64,000 nucleotides of DNA from Knufia peltigerae (taxonomy: Eukaryota; Ascomycota; Eurotiomycetes; Chaetothyriales; Trichomeriaceae): NCBI GenBank assembly GCA_030247855.1, contig JAPDRN010000095.1, positions 62,001 to 126,000 of the forward strand, given 5' to 3'. The first letter of the stretch is position 1. Each line of letters starts with the position of its first letter. Positions 1 to 11,239 of this stretch are shown here, in pieces. Under the pieces are notes generated by a model. That model did not search any database, was not told the DNA's origin, and worked only from the letters and a program-made list of their open reading frames with translations. A program made the translations under genes and the position numbers.

Positions 1-935
1 AACGAGCGCTCCGCGGAATAGCAGGCTATGACCAAGAGAGCCTGAACAGTCTCCAGACAGGCATGATCCTGGTTGATAATGACGAGATTTACCATCTTCT
101 TGAGCTGAAATTGCAGCATAGCAGACAATGAAGGGTTTGTATCATCAATCACGGAAGATCCGACCGTTATTATGGAGTCGAGTAGGAAGGAGCTTCTAGC
201 CTCAATTGACTGAAAGGAGTCATGCAAAGGATCAAAGATGGTTACGAAACGGTCACAGCCCTGGAAGAAGGCCTTGAAGAAGAGTTCTGCTTGGTCTGTG
301 CTGACAAGCCCTTTCGCAATGAAATTCGGCACGGAACCGTCTTCAACCTCGAAATGAGTTCGGGTGCGTTTGCGTGATAGCGAAGGTAGATTGTGTTGTA
401 AAGCTGGACTTTGGCCGGAAGCCGTTGTTCTGAAATCGAGAGAATTCGAAGGAGAGCCATCACTGCCTGGTAGTGTATGCGATGCATTCTGCTGATTGTC
501 CAGCCTTTGTTTCAATAGCTGAAGCTCGTGCTGAAGACTTTCGAACTTCCTGAATCAATTGTCAGTCCATCCAAACACTTCGATCAGGATGGTATATAAT
601 TCGGGCGACGGAACAGTCTCACAGCTCATTGGGATCTTGAGGTCGTTTGACAAAGATGCAGACCCTCTTCAGTTGTTGACAGCTTCTCAATTGTCAGTCA
701 CAGAACGAACTTGAGACGATACGAGAATCTCTCACCGAGAGCAAGGATGCTGCCCACTACATCGCACCTTAGAAGCACGACACGAGCCACAGGCTTTCTA
801 TGCAAGACGTCAATTAGGTATCTAAGTCAGTCGAGCTTGGAAACGCCGGAGCATCTTCCCAAGTCGTGCACCTACTGGGATTCTCTTCTTTCCTGTTGTG
901 ACAACATCTTTTGCCAGAGTCTCATCTGCCATCAT
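1..935 (-). CDS. Zn2Cys6 transcription factor, N-terminal part (cut by left edge)
   Basis: Predicted DNA-binding regulator. I read four exons: 935-876, 797-736, 682-623 and 549 to the edge. The spliced start gives a complete Zn2Cys6 cluster with cysteines near residues 23, 26, 33, 39, 42 and 49, in the form CGSCRASKVRC then PCSRC and RVC. An intron falls inside the cluster. A basic run follows, then a Gln/Leu-rich helix (ESLQHELQLLKQRLDNQQ) fitting the usual coiled-coil dimerisation linker. The last exon stays open to base 1 and reads like the regulatory middle region of these factors. The start is the ATG pair at 935-930, because the ATG at 957 reaches a stop after 12 codons. The C-terminal half is missing, so the target pathway is unknown. 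The family call is firm; the exon limits are by eye. Confidence 0.8.
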
Positions 936-1353
936 CAGAGACGATTCTGGTGGCCCTCATAGTGAAGACGATTGTTGATGCGATGAAGCACGCGACAGAT
1001 GGAAAAGCTTAGGATTAAATCATAACGGGTAGATGGATGCTCGGGTTTTTGAAGCCGAGGGGCATTTGGGGGTTGGCGAGAGGTCGGTTTACGGAGTGAA
1101 AGGATGGGCCCAGGCGGGCGAGGGGCACCCCCAAGCTGAGGTACCTAAGGTACTAGGTACGGAGTAGACACCTAGCCTATTGGGTCTAGGTCCCTGGGTA
1201 CGCGTGGCCCTAATCAAATCACAGGTGAGTCCGTCCGCATTGACCTCATTCAACCACAGTACGGACACGGTCTGTAATCATGTCAATTTTTCATCCATCT
1301 CTCTTGATATCCTTCAAGTATAGCAGGGAGCCTTCGTCACACAGGCATGGCGC
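936..1353. other. Intergenic stretch with short GGTACC/TACGGAGTA-type motifs
   Basis: No coding region is supported. At about 1139-1200 there is a dense set of short self-similar words (ggtacctaaggtac, then tacggagta at 1158-1166, then acctagcc and ggtctagg). Words of this kind recur in other intergenic parts of the window. Nothing resembling a tRNA was found. Confidence 0.4.
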
Positions 1354-3349
1354 TCAATATACGAAGATAAAGTCTTCATTTTCCCAGTCAGTCTTGTCAT
1401 CAAACGCATGCTGTCCGAATCCATCCTCCTCAGCATCATCATCCGCAGCAGCCGCAGTTCTAGCCTTGATTCTCTTCATTGACTTGTCCACTATCTTTGC
1501 TTTCTTCCCTAGGCTTTCTCGTGTCTTTGCATGTTTCTTGTTTAGCATCATGAGGAACAACACCTGTGCTGCATACAGGCCGATCAAAACAACAAAAAGC
1601 GCGAGACTGCACCATGTTAGCCAACGTTACCTGGCTAAGAGAGCAAAGGAAACCACGCACTTCGACAGTAACCCGCGGTGATACAACGGTGCCTCGCCTG
1701 TCGTGTACAGGTTGGGTCCCAGTACATTGCCAGCACATTGAGCAACGAAGAGCACTCCGGTGGTTACCTGGAACAACATCAGCCCCGCAAAATCAGCGGT
1801 CAGAAGGACTACTCACCTTTTTCTTGGTCTCCCCTGCCGTATTGCCCGCGCTCCAAGAGTATATCAAAGGTGCTTACTGCGTTAGTTGAGGCCTTTAACG
1901 CAGTCTCCTCCTCAAGTACTTACTAATGCCAGGATATACGGATATCTGCTCCCATTAGCAAAAGCCCGAATCATATACCTGAAGAGCTTAACTCACCAGA
2001 TAGTATGCTACCAGCAGTGGACCTTTCTCCGACGCACTCCGCGGCAATTGAAGCAACATCACACATCCAGCAATCGGCGGCAGACTGAGGAATGCTAAGA
2101 CTGGAGACTTCCACTTGATCTTGGTCGCCACCCACGCTCCACCCATGGTCGCTATCAATTGAACTGCTCCGAATGGCATGTTGAGAAGGATGGTTTGGAA
2201 TTTGTTGAAGCCGAAGTTCTTGATGATAAGCGGACCAAAAGTCGAGATACCACCACTTGGAACGCTGGGACATATCAGTAGACATTTCAGCACCACAGTT
2301 CTCGTGCACTTACGAGATAGAGAACATCATCGCAGCCCAAAGCCAGGTCTTGATGTCCATGGCAGCTTCTTTGACGTGCGACCATTTCCATTCGTTGCCT
2401 TCGACACCCTGGTTGTTGGCTCGCAATCTACAACAAATGTCAGCCGCATGGCCTTTGACTGAGTTCTCCTCCTACCTTTCAATCGCCACCAGCCTATCCT
2501 CGCCGTGCAAAAACCGTGCTGAAACAGGCGAATCTGGTAAGAAGAACCAAACGAGCACGGAGTATGCCACGGTGATGAGTCCGAAGAACAAGAAAATGAT
2601 CTGTGGACTTGTTAGGCACTATCGTACATCGGTGGTGTCTTCATACCTGATATGGCTTGAGATGAGGCGAGTCGATATGGCCGATGCCATAGGTCAATAG
2701 CGAACCAATGATGTTTGTGATGCCATTCATGGCGTACCATGCACCCAATCTAACCGGTTGCTCACGTCGACGCCACCACATCTGGGTTAAAGCAATAAAT
2801 GCAGGAGCTACAGTCATGTCAGTACAGGAACAAACGGATCCTGGCTATCTCTCACTTACCCACGCCGGCTTCGAATAGTCCAAGAAACAGGCGGCATGCC
2901 AACAATCCTCCAAAGTTGTGCGCTGCAGGCATGGATGCAAGTGCGATACCCCAGAGCAAAACGATGACAGCGAGAAACTTGCCCAGCGGCAACTTGACCA
3001 GCATATATGCTATAAGAGGCTGCGCCACCAGTTGAGCGACGTAGACCACCGAGCCCAACCACGAATACTGCTGACCATGGAGATTCGCATCCTCCACGAG
3101 TCCAAAAACTGAGGCGTATGCCAAAGTTGCCTTGTCCAGCGCTTGAAGAAAGTATATTCCCAGGACGATGGGTAGGACGAATAGATCAATCTTTCTCAGG
3201 ACTCGCGAATTGTTCTCCGGCGTCAGGACTACACGCTGCCCTGATTCGTTCAAGATCTTGTTCGCCTTGTCATTGCGAGCGTTGACTGTTGCCGATTCAA
3301 TTTTTGATTCGACATGGTCGGTTGGGGCTTTGATGGCCTGTCCCTCCAT
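1354..3349 (-). CDS. MFS permease, Dal5/allantoate (anion:cation symporter) family
   Basis: Plasma-membrane transporter, probably for a small organic anion such as allantoate, ureidosuccinate, a vitamin or a carboxylate. I read about eight exons: 3349-2860, 2807-2647, 2600-2476, 2427-2314, 2264-1997, then three shorter ones ending at the stop 1354-1356. Joined, they give roughly 500 residues with about 12 hydrophobic segments. Family marks are the N-terminal stretch before TM1 (RKIDLFVLPIVLGIYFLQALDK), the loop WWRRREQPVRLGAWYAMNG, the conserved ISVPSGGISTFGPLII, and the C-terminal WENEDFIF, close to the usual D-WEN-F ending of Dal5 relatives. It is transcribed away from the GH31 gene at 4103 across a shared upstream region. 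The substrate cannot be told from sequence. The third and second last exons are the least certain. Confidence 0.85.
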
Positions 3350-4102
3350 GATGAAATCTCTGCACGAATCTCACACTTCTTCTGCCAGATGTTCCGGAGA
3401 AGAAGCAGGAATTTTGATGAGCAGCCACCATTGAGTGGGATTCGCTTCACGATAAATACTTGAAATTGTAGGGTCACAAGCGACCTACCCAGTATCGGGT
3501 CCACGGCCGAGAATGGCATCGGCTCGTCGTCTCCTCCATCATGATCTCCTGAGGGTTGCGGGTGATGGTATGCTTGGGGATGAGATTCTGGGGTCATGCA
3601 ATGGTGGGGATCAAGTCAATCATCGGCGTTCGGTTGACAACTGCGAGAGCTACTCGGCATTTGATGTTGCTCATTGGCTCTGAGCGTCCAGGATCGCACT
3701 TGGTATCCGAAATCCGATCCCTGTCAGTACTACATGTTTCAAACATGCCTCTGCTGCTCGCTCTTTGAAGCCGATGGTCTAAAACACCGGGGCAAATGGT
3801 ATCGGCAAGTCATGTTGGGATACGAATCGGAGTCAAGCCCGGTCTACCAGGGCAGAAATATCCCATTCCAGAACCACGACATGGACACGTCTAGATATCA
3901 GTATTTACGTTCGCTTGCTCAAGTCCACCAGTATTCATAGCCAACATCCAGGATTTGCAGAAAGAAGTTGTAAGCTTGAACTCCTTGCAGCATCTGTACG
4001 CTCGTAGGCAGGTCAGCTTGACGAGCTTCAGAGCTCGTCCTTCGTCGGCTTGTATATCTCCTTGGACTTCTTCCAGAATTCGATTTCTCAACCTAGGACA
4101 CG
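3350..4102. promoter_or_regulatory. Shared upstream region of the MFS permease and GH31 genes
   Basis: A gap of about 750 bases between two divergent genes, so it must hold both promoters. The small open frames within it have no recognisable protein character. I did not identify a specific binding site. Confidence 0.4.
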
Positions 4103-6688
4103 ATGCCACAGCTTGAAACCATACCCAAGGCCTATCAGGAAGTCGCTCCAGGCAAAGCGAAGAATCATGCATCGATTCATCTCCAGTCAGAGAACAATGG
4201 CATCCCCATAGACTTCACTTTCGAGGCAGTCCGCCCAAACATCTTCCGCACCACATTTACGTCGTCGACGCATCCCCTTCCACCTTACCCAAGCATTCCA
4301 CTGCCAGACACTAAGCTTACCGATGCAGAAGTGACTGCCCTTACCCAATCAACCCACTCGGCTGGATTCATCATCAACAGCGTTCGGGCTACTCTGACAT
4401 GGGCACATGCTCCTGTTGTCTCCCTCTGCTGGGCAGACTCCCAAACGCCGCTCCATGAGGATCTAGCGTTTCGCTCCTATACGTTCGATGGCCCCGGTAT
4501 CGCCCACTATACTACTCATGACCGTACGGCTATGCATGTTGGATTGGGTGAAAAGTCCGGCCCAATGGATCTGACGGCTCGATATTTTCAGATCTCTGCG
4601 ACAGACAGTTTTGGCTACGATGCCTACCACACTGATCCTCTATACAAACACATGCCACTGCTCATCAAAGCAACCCCCCAAGGCTGTGTCGCATTAGTAT
4701 CAACATCTCACTCGCGGGGCTCCTGGAGCGTAGGTTCCGAGATCGACGGTTTGTGGGGTCACTTCAAGGTCTATCGTCAAGACTACGGCGGTCTCGAACA
4801 ATACATCCTGGTCGGCCGGACACTCAAGGACGTCGTGCGGTCCTATGCCGAATTGATTGGGTATCCGCTCCTCGCACCACGGTGGGCGTATGGCTACCTC
4901 TCTGGTGGGTACAAATACACCATGGGCGATGAGCCTCCGGCACACGAACAACTGTTGGACTTTGCACAGAAACTCGAAGAACATGATATCCCTTGTTCCG
5001 CTCATCAAATGAGCAGCGGGTACTCCATCTCTGAATACGAACCTAAAGTGCGCAATGTATTCACGTGGAATCGACACCGTTTCCCAGAGCCGGAGGCCTG
5101 GATCAAAAAGTACCATAGTCTAGGGATCCGATTATTGACCAACATCAAGCCGTTCGTCTTGACAAGCCATCCTGACTATCCTTTGCTGGCCGAGGGCAAA
5201 GGCCTGTTCACAGATCACAGAACGGGATCTACAGCCGAAATGCGTCTATGGAGTGCAGGAGGTGGTGAAAGCGGACTCGGTAGCCATGTCGACTTTACAT
5301 CCTCAGCGGCATACGAATGGTGGGTCTGTGGTGTACAGAAGCTGAAAGAGCAAGGCATAGACGCCATGTGGAACGATAACAATGAATACACCCTGCCCCA
5401 TGATGATTGGCAACTGGCCCTCGAGAAGAACATCCTTCCGACATCCAACGCTGAGGTGGAAAACAAGGTCGGTCTGTACGGCCGGGCTTTGCACACTGAA
5501 CTCATGGCCAAAGCATCCTACGAGGGGCTGTTACGTGCCGAGCCTGCCATCCGTCCTTTCGTTCTAACTCGCAGTGCAAGCATAGGAACTCTGAGGTACG
5601 CTGCAAGCTCATGGAGTGGGGACAACATGACAAGCTGGGAAAGCATGCGCGCCGCAAATGCAATATCTCTCAACGCCGGGGTGAGCCTTATGCACTGCTA
5701 CGGCCACGACATTGGTGGATTTGAAGGTCCGCAACCTTCACCTGAGCTTCTACTTCGCTGGGTCCAGATTGGGTGTTACCAGATTCGCTTTGCAATCAAT
5801 TGCTTCAAAACGTCGCCCCAAGACAATCAGGCAGGTGAGGTCATCGAACCTTGGATGTATCCCGAGATCACACCTCAGATCCGCAAGGCGATCAAGAGAA
5901 GATACGAGATCATGCCGTATATCTACTCGCTCGGGTTGGAGAGCCATTTGAGTGCCAGTCCTCCGCAGAGATGGATCGGCTGGGGATACGAGGCAGATCC
6001 GGAAGTCTGGACCAAGAAGCTAAAAGCTGGCGAAGAGCAGTATTGGTTCGGTGACACCTTACTCGTTGGGGGTGTATATGTACCTGGTGTCGACAAGGCG
6101 AAAATATACCTACCCCGTAGAACGATCGAGGACGGTTTCGACCACGGTTATGTCAATCTGAATGCACCTTACGAGTATCTTGCTTCGGGCCAGTGGGCGA
6201 GTGTACCCTCTCCATGGAGGGAGAGTATACCTCTGTTTGCAAAGGTTGGCGGTGCGATCCCTGTTGGAAAGAGTATACAGACCCGCATGCCTGGCGACAA
6301 GAGTCTAGAGTCACAGACACTGCCTGAGGACGACTATCGAGGCGTTGAGATCTTCCCGCCCAAGAGCAGTTCACATGGGAAAACTTTCTCGACGACGTGG
6401 TATGAAGACGATGGTCTGTCGTTGACCCCGGAGATCTCGGCCTTTACGGTAACGTACAGTTCGACCGAGGAGAAGGTCATTGTTGATGTGTACGCACACT
6501 CCGGCAATATCTTTGTTCCGCCATGGAAGGACGTCGTTGTTATATTGCCTCATGGAGATCAGAGATATGTGGAATCCGCTAGAGGTATGGAGACGAAACG
6601 CCTTAGCAAGGGGGACTGTGGAAGAGTTCGATACAGCGTATCAGTTGCGGGATTGGCAGACGGAAGCATGTGCAATGGTTACCACTGA
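4103..6688 (+). CDS. Glycoside hydrolase family 31 (alpha-glucosidase/alpha-xylosidase-like), intracellular
   Basis: Intronless 861-residue GH31 enzyme that would cleave an alpha-linked glycosyl residue with retention of configuration. The (beta/alpha)8 barrel starts near residue 255 (LLAPRWAYGYLSGGYKY). The catalytic nucleophile is most likely Asp425 in MWNDNNEY, the counterpart of the WIDMNE motif of the family. The acid/base is most likely Asp507 in SWSGDNMTSWE. A beta-sandwich precedes the barrel and further beta domains follow it. No signal peptide is visible at the start (MPQLETIPKAYQEV), so the enzyme is probably cytosolic and would act on sugars already imported. The divergent MFS gene may supply substrate, which is inference. 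The Asn replacing Ile and the Asn replacing Met in the nucleophile motif set it apart from classic secreted maltases such as the one at 61141, so specificity is open. Confidence 0.9.
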   Translation: MPQLETIPKAYQEVAPGKAKNHASIHLQSENNGIPIDFTFEAVRPNIFRTTFTSSTHPLPPYPSIPLPDTKLTDAEVTALTQSTHSAGFIINSVRATLTWAHAPVVSLCWADSQTPLHEDLAFRSYTFDGPGIAHYTTHDRTAMHVGLGEKSGPMDLTARYFQISATDSFGYDAYHTDPLYKHMPLLIKATPQGCVALVSTSHSRGSWSVGSEIDGLWGHFKVYRQDYGGLEQYILVGRTLKDVVRSYAELIGYPLLAPRWAYGYLSGGYKYTMGDEPPAHEQLLDFAQKLEEHDIPCSAHQMSSGYSISEYEPKVRNVFTWNRHRFPEPEAWIKKYHSLGIRLLTNIKPFVLTSHPDYPLLAEGKGLFTDHRTGSTAEMRLWSAGGGESGLGSHVDFTSSAAYEWWVCGVQKLKEQGIDAMWNDNNEYTLPHDDWQLALEKNILPTSNAEVENKVGLYGRALHTELMAKASYEGLLRAEPAIRPFVLTRSASIGTLRYAASSWSGDNMTSWESMRAANAISLNAGVSLMHCYGHDIGGFEGPQPSPELLLRWVQIGCYQIRFAINCFKTSPQDNQAGEVIEPWMYPEITPQIRKAIKRRYEIMPYIYSLGLESHLSASPPQRWIGWGYEADPEVWTKKLKAGEEQYWFGDTLLVGGVYVPGVDKAKIYLPRRTIEDGFDHGYVNLNAPYEYLASGQWASVPSPWRESIPLFAKVGGAIPVGKSIQTRMPGDKSLESQTLPEDDYRGVEIFPPKSSSHGKTFSTTWYEDDGLSLTPEISAFTVTYSSTEEKVIVDVYAHSGNIFVPPWKDVVVILPHGDQRYVESARGMETKRLSKGDCGRVRYSVSVAGLADGSMCNGYH

Positions 6689-6953
6689 CATTGGTTACTT
6701 GGCCATAGATTTTTGTATGTTGTTTAAATGTGGAAACTATTGACAAGGTATGGCCGGTACAAAAGGAGACCCCCTTTGCTTGTGCTTTGTATTGTCAATG
6801 ACATCATCACATGCTTACAGCCTCGTTTCCTCAGCCTTGTCTACTCCAGATTACAAGTCCGCATCATAGAGTGTGTCTACCTGCATCTCACGCCTCCTTT
6901 GTCCTTTTTAGACCTCACTTACACACACCACTCTCAGTCATCGTTCTGACATA

Positions 6954-7805
6954 ATGTCCGCCGAAGCGTGCTGTACCTGCGCAACGCTCCTCGCTGACGC
7001 CAAAGTTCCCTACGACCCGGATTCGGAGAAACCGATCGTGTACAACCGGCGCCTGTCGTGTTGCTCTCGTGAAATCTGCGCTCTGTGTCAGTACAAGAAC
7101 CCACGGTTCCAAAACTATTGTCCGTTTTGTCAGATCTCTTCCGGTCCCTCGGTCCTACCGAAGGAAGGGTTACGTCTTCCTCCGTCCTACTCGAAGAAGA
7201 CGACAACATCCGCCTCTGTCGAGAAAGACTCGCCGCCACCACCATCCTACGACGAAGCCATCCTCTCCCGAGACTCTTCGAGCCGACGACCGGAAGACCT
7301 TCACGGCTCCGACACGAGCACGCTTCCTCCCTCGGACACCAGAGACACGATCCACCACGTCGATCTCGACAATGACACCCTCGCTTCTCTGTCTTTGGCG
7401 TACAACGTCCCTGTCGCCGTGCTGAGACGACACAACAATCTGTTCTCCGACTCGCTACTGGCGGCCCGCAAACACGTCCTGATCCCGAGGAGTCACTACG
7501 ACGGCCCTCCGCTCTCGACCCCGCCGGACCCGGAAGAGGAGGGACGCAAGACCAGACTCCGCAGGTGGATGGTGGCGACAAAGTGCGCCGACTACGGCGT
7601 CGCCACGCTCTACCTCAAGGGCTCCGGGGGTGATCTCGACACGGCGGTGCAGGCCTTCCGGGCCGACGAGGAGTGGGAACGGGACCATCCCCTACAACAA
7701 CCGAACAAGGGGAAGACGAAGAGTCAACCTTCGGCCCGGAGACCACTGACGAGTCGAGTCACCAGGGTCGGCGGTGCGAGTACGTTGTCGGGCCAGTTGT
7801 CGTGA
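6954..7805 (+). CDS. Intracellular LysM-domain protein with zinc-finger-like N-terminus and PPxY motifs
   Basis: Intronless, 283 residues, no signal peptide. The N-terminus has paired cysteines (CCTC near 6-9, CC near 36, CALC near 42-45, CPFC near 56-59), which suggests a RING-like or treble-clef zinc site. Two PPSY motifs follow at about 76-79 and 97-100, the second in a PPxYDEA context typical of ligands for WW domains of Nedd4/Rsp5 ubiquitin ligases. A LysM domain lies at about 133-178 (VDLDNDTLASLSLAYNV to HVLIP). A helical UBA/CUE-like segment lies at about 203-245 (MVATKCADYGVATLYL, then DLDTAVQAF). The lack of secretion argues against the chitin-binding effector role of secreted LysM proteins. 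An intracellular ubiquitin-linked adaptor is my inference. The start is the first ATG and is followed at once by the zinc region. Confidence 0.8.
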   Translation: MSAEACCTCATLLADAKVPYDPDSEKPIVYNRRLSCCSREICALCQYKNPRFQNYCPFCQISSGPSVLPKEGLRLPPSYSKKTTTSASVEKDSPPPPSYDEAILSRDSSSRRPEDLHGSDTSTLPPSDTRDTIHHVDLDNDTLASLSLAYNVPVAVLRRHNNLFSDSLLAARKHVLIPRSHYDGPPLSTPPDPEEEGRKTRLRRWMVATKCADYGVATLYLKGSGGDLDTAVQAFRADEEWERDHPLQQPNKGKTKSQPSARRPLTSRVTRVGGASTLSGQLS

Positions 7806-8491
7806 AGCCCATGCTCAGGGCGCCATCCACCCAATACCTTACCCCGACACTCTCAACACCGCAGTCCACACAAGACCGCGTCATGAGTTGTCATACGTGT
7901 ACACACACATCTTCGCGATGATGGAAGATTGACGCCGTCTTGGACATCCTCTACTGTATTACGCCCACATAATGTACACGACGACGACGACGATGACGAC
8001 GATGACGACGTGATGACCTCCCTCTACCGAAGGAAATGATGTATTTATTATATCCCCATCGAAACCGTCGTTATATATATTCCTACGCATGCCAACAAAA
8101 AATGGTTGGTATGCAGCAGCCAAGGTCGAGGGAACGTTTCATGTCCCTTGAGCGAAGAAGGCTTCAAGTACACTTCAAACCGACATTGAGAACAAATCCC
8201 GGACGGATTGCAGCCTTGGCCCCTCGTGAGGACTCGAATGTCATTACTGACGCGATAAGCACTGTATGTGCAAGTGAGTCCGAGGGATACAGATTTGGAT
8301 AGATCTAGAAGATGTCATTTAATGCATGCCAAGTCACCTTTTTGAAACTGCTAAGACCGAAACTTATTGAGAAACGAGAAGCTCTTGCTCATGCAAGCCA
8401 TATTCATCGCAGGACCCATACTCCATTTCCTTTCTCATAAATAGTTGGCGAAAGCGTAAAAGTCGAAAGACCATAAAAATTGCCAGGATGA
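7806..8491. other. Convergent intergenic region
   Basis: The space between the LysM gene and the end of the opposing Herp-like gene. It should hold both 3' ends. Apart from the trinucleotide tract at 7978-8010 I see no feature; the short open frame at 8036-8302 has no protein-like character. Confidence 0.4.
7978..8010. repeat. ACG/GAT trinucleotide microsatellite
   Basis: A run of acg units interrupted twice by atg (acgacgacgacgacgatg and so on) in non-coding DNA downstream of the LysM gene. It is probably length-polymorphic between strains. Confidence 0.85.
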
Positions 8492-10757
8492 TCAAGTCGT
8501 CCGATTCCTGAGTTGGCCGTCTTCCACCCCTGCATCACGAATCTGAACGGAGGAACTTGACGGGCTAGATTCCTCAGGCCTGTCCACTTTTACTTCTGCA
8601 TGTGTGCCCAGGTTTGTCTCCGCCACAGCAACACCACTCTGCTCATTTTCAGTACTGGTCTGACGTCCTGCTGCCGCCTCTTCCTCTGCCCGTCTTCGCT
8701 CCTCTTCTTCGCGCTGTGCCTGTCGTCTCGCTTCCTCTCTCGCCATAACATGTCGCTCTCCGACGCCAGGTATCAGACTTGCCAGGAAGAGCGCCACACC
8801 CTGCTCGATTCGATAAAGGCTTTCTCGCCAAAATCCACGATTGCGCCCTCGCCTCTCACGCAGCAGTCTAGCGGCAGCTTCTTCAGGTGTCATCTGCACT
8901 GCTCCACGAATATTTGCTGGTCGTGGAGCACCTTGAATCGCAGCATTCGCTCCTTGGCCCTGTGCTGCCCCATCAAGTTGAGGCTGTGGAGCCTGGGGGC
9001 CGATCAAATTATCTAGGTGTCGCCGTGCAGCTTGCATTCCACGAACAAATGGCCCATTCTGGGGCTGGAGGCAGACAACAACGGCAATGATGATCATGGC
9101 CCATCTTTTCCAGGTTCCTGGTTCGGAAAACACAAACATAAAAAGATACAGTCGCAGGAATAACCAACCACGTTGTATCAGAAATGCAAAGATGTCGTTA
9201 TCCTCGGCATTCTGTAAACCTTGCGCTACCTGGGGTTGAGCCAGCCTCTGCTCCGGTCTGACGATAGCTCTGTCAACATTGGCACCGGCACCGTCCGCCT
9301 GACCAAGAGGCTGTTGCTGCGTAGGACCTCCGGGTTCAACAGTCCTTTCAGGCTGTGTTGTCTGAGCATTAATGACTGGGGTTTGAGAAACGGGCCGCAT
9401 AGAAGTAAAATAACCGAAGCCAGGTGAAAACAAGAACCCTCGAGGGCCTGTCGCCGTCCACAGCAGCCAGGCAGTTCCACGGGGAGGCAAATTTCGAGTT
9501 GTAGAGGTTAGTCGCTGATGCTGATCGAAGAGTGGTGGATAGTGAGGATGGAGGTTGTGGAGGGGTAATGGACCTGCCGTGAGTGCCGGTGTGTTCGCAT
9601 GGGTAGGATTGAGCGGCGGTGGTTGGTGTGCTGTGTGGGATTGCGGTGGTACTGCTGGTGGATCTTGAGATGATGGTGTTGTTGTGCGGTTGCTTGGGTG
9701 GCTCATCACTGTGGTTTGGTGACGATTTGGACGGACGGCTCTGTGAACTTCAACAGTGTCGCGTATATTCGTAGTAGTATTTGTGGTGACAGTCCTTGGG
9801 TTGGGTCCGGCTTGATGTCCTCGGAAGGCAGGTGGTTGTAATTGAGCAACCTGTTGTGGAGTGAGGCCGACGAACGGACCTGGCTGGTTTTGAGGATTGC
9901 CTCCCTGATTCAGTCTCACTACCTGGACTGGTCCATCGACATGAGTCGCAAAATTATTGCGCAGCATGGCAAGCCCGTGCTGTACAGTATGCAGATCGGA
10001 CTCTACTTGCTGCTGAACGCGAGCGAAATGTGCCTGGAGCTCGTGATTGAGGCCAGGTACAGAGGGATTTGTTGGCGGGCCTGGAGGCTGATTCAAGGGT
10101 CCGGTTGCGTTGGGGGCAGTGGCAGTGGTGGTCGCATCTTGCTGAGACTGGATGACAATATGTAGCGTGAACGGGAGAGGGCCAGGAGTACTTCCAGCCT
10201 ATAAATTCGCCATTAGTATTGAGAGCACTCATAGATGGTACCGTACTGACCTGGATGCGGAAGACCTCGCGCAAGGTGGCATCGCTGCGCAGGAGCGGCC
10301 TCCCATGGTAGATGAGGCGTTGATGCTGCGGAGAGGGGTGTTCTGGGAGTGATTCTTGTATTCGTTCCCTCAATGCCGACACGGTCGTGTCCACATGCAA
10401 GATCCCGATATTATGCGGTGGTCGTGGATTGCCAGTGACCAAGTACACTACTCGGAGGTTGAGATGATTTGGGGGTACCATGGGCGAATTTGTGGGCTCG
10501 TCCGAGGTGGGAGGAGAAGGTTGTTCATTTGATGGAGGAGGAGAACGTTCGCTCAAGGGCGGAAGAGGCTGTGCACTCAGAGGAGGATGTCGCTCGGTCA
10601 CGGGAGAGTCTTCTTCCTCTTCCACGGTCGGAAGGCGAGGCTGGATGGTTGATGGAAGAAGAATTGGTTGTTGGCTCGACGATGGAGGAGGTGGCTCATA
10701 TGAAGAAGGAGATGAGGGCTCGCTCGAAGGAGAAGAGTCGCCAGCAGGATCATCCAT
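8492..10757 (-). CDS. Herp/Usa1-like ubiquitin-like-domain ER membrane protein
   Basis: Two exons, 10757-10251 and 10198-8492, joined in phase 0 across a 52-base intron, giving about 737 residues. Order of parts: an acidic Pro/Ser/Glu-rich leader (1 to about 95); a ubiquitin-like domain at about 98-190 (LNLRVVYLVTG, RLIYHGRPLLRSDATL), whose last strand PFTLHIVIQSQ lies in exon 2 and confirms the splice; a long Gln/Pro/Thr-rich linker; two closely spaced hydrophobic segments (GWLFLRLYLFMFVF and WAMIIIAVVVCL); then a charged cytosolic tail with a Glu/Arg/Ala-rich helix. This matches Herp and yeast Usa1, scaffolds of the Hrd1 complex in ER-associated degradation. Function here is inferred from architecture. 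It is divergent from the phosphatidylserine decarboxylase gene. Confidence 0.8.
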
Positions 10758-11239
10758 GATGAGGATGATGTGACCTGCTTATGGAAAGGTTCATCCTAGA
10801 CTTGGAAAAGAATTGAACAACGTTGTCGCCAGCGTGGTTAAATTATTTAGATCTAGGTTCGGATGCGCCTCGTGTTTCGTTTTCGTATGTGATGAGGCTA
10901 CGGTAATGCCTTCTCCGCACAAACGCTCAATACCTTAGGTTTGCTGTAATAGGCTCCTTGGGCGCATCGGGGGCTCCGTTTAAGGTGCTAATGGTGCTAA
11001 AGAGGTGCCTAGAGCCATGGATGAACCCACCAATCACCGCCAAATAGCGAGTGCCTAGTAAAACTCGCCTCAAGTTCAAAACCATCGTCATTGTGCAGCT
11101 TTCAAAAAACACCCGGTGCTCAGTTCACCATCTTTCGTCACTGCAAAGAACGAGTTCTTCAACCACAACATTCTCCTCACCATTTTCTCTTATTCGGACC
11201 CCCTTACTCTATCAATGGCCTCCTGACCTGTTGAATACC
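10758..11239. promoter_or_regulatory. Shared upstream region of the Herp-like gene and PSD1
   Basis: About 480 bases between divergent starts. The part next to the decarboxylase start is pyrimidine-rich (ttctcctcaccattttctct), as is common in fungal promoters and 5' leaders. Reading frame is open upstream of the PSD1 ATG, but no in-frame ATG precedes 11240. Confidence 0.4.

Noticed and set aside
1139..1200. Possible tRNA or small structured RNA in the GGTACC-rich stretch
   Set aside because: No cloverleaf with T-loop could be drawn; the pattern is short self-similar words only.
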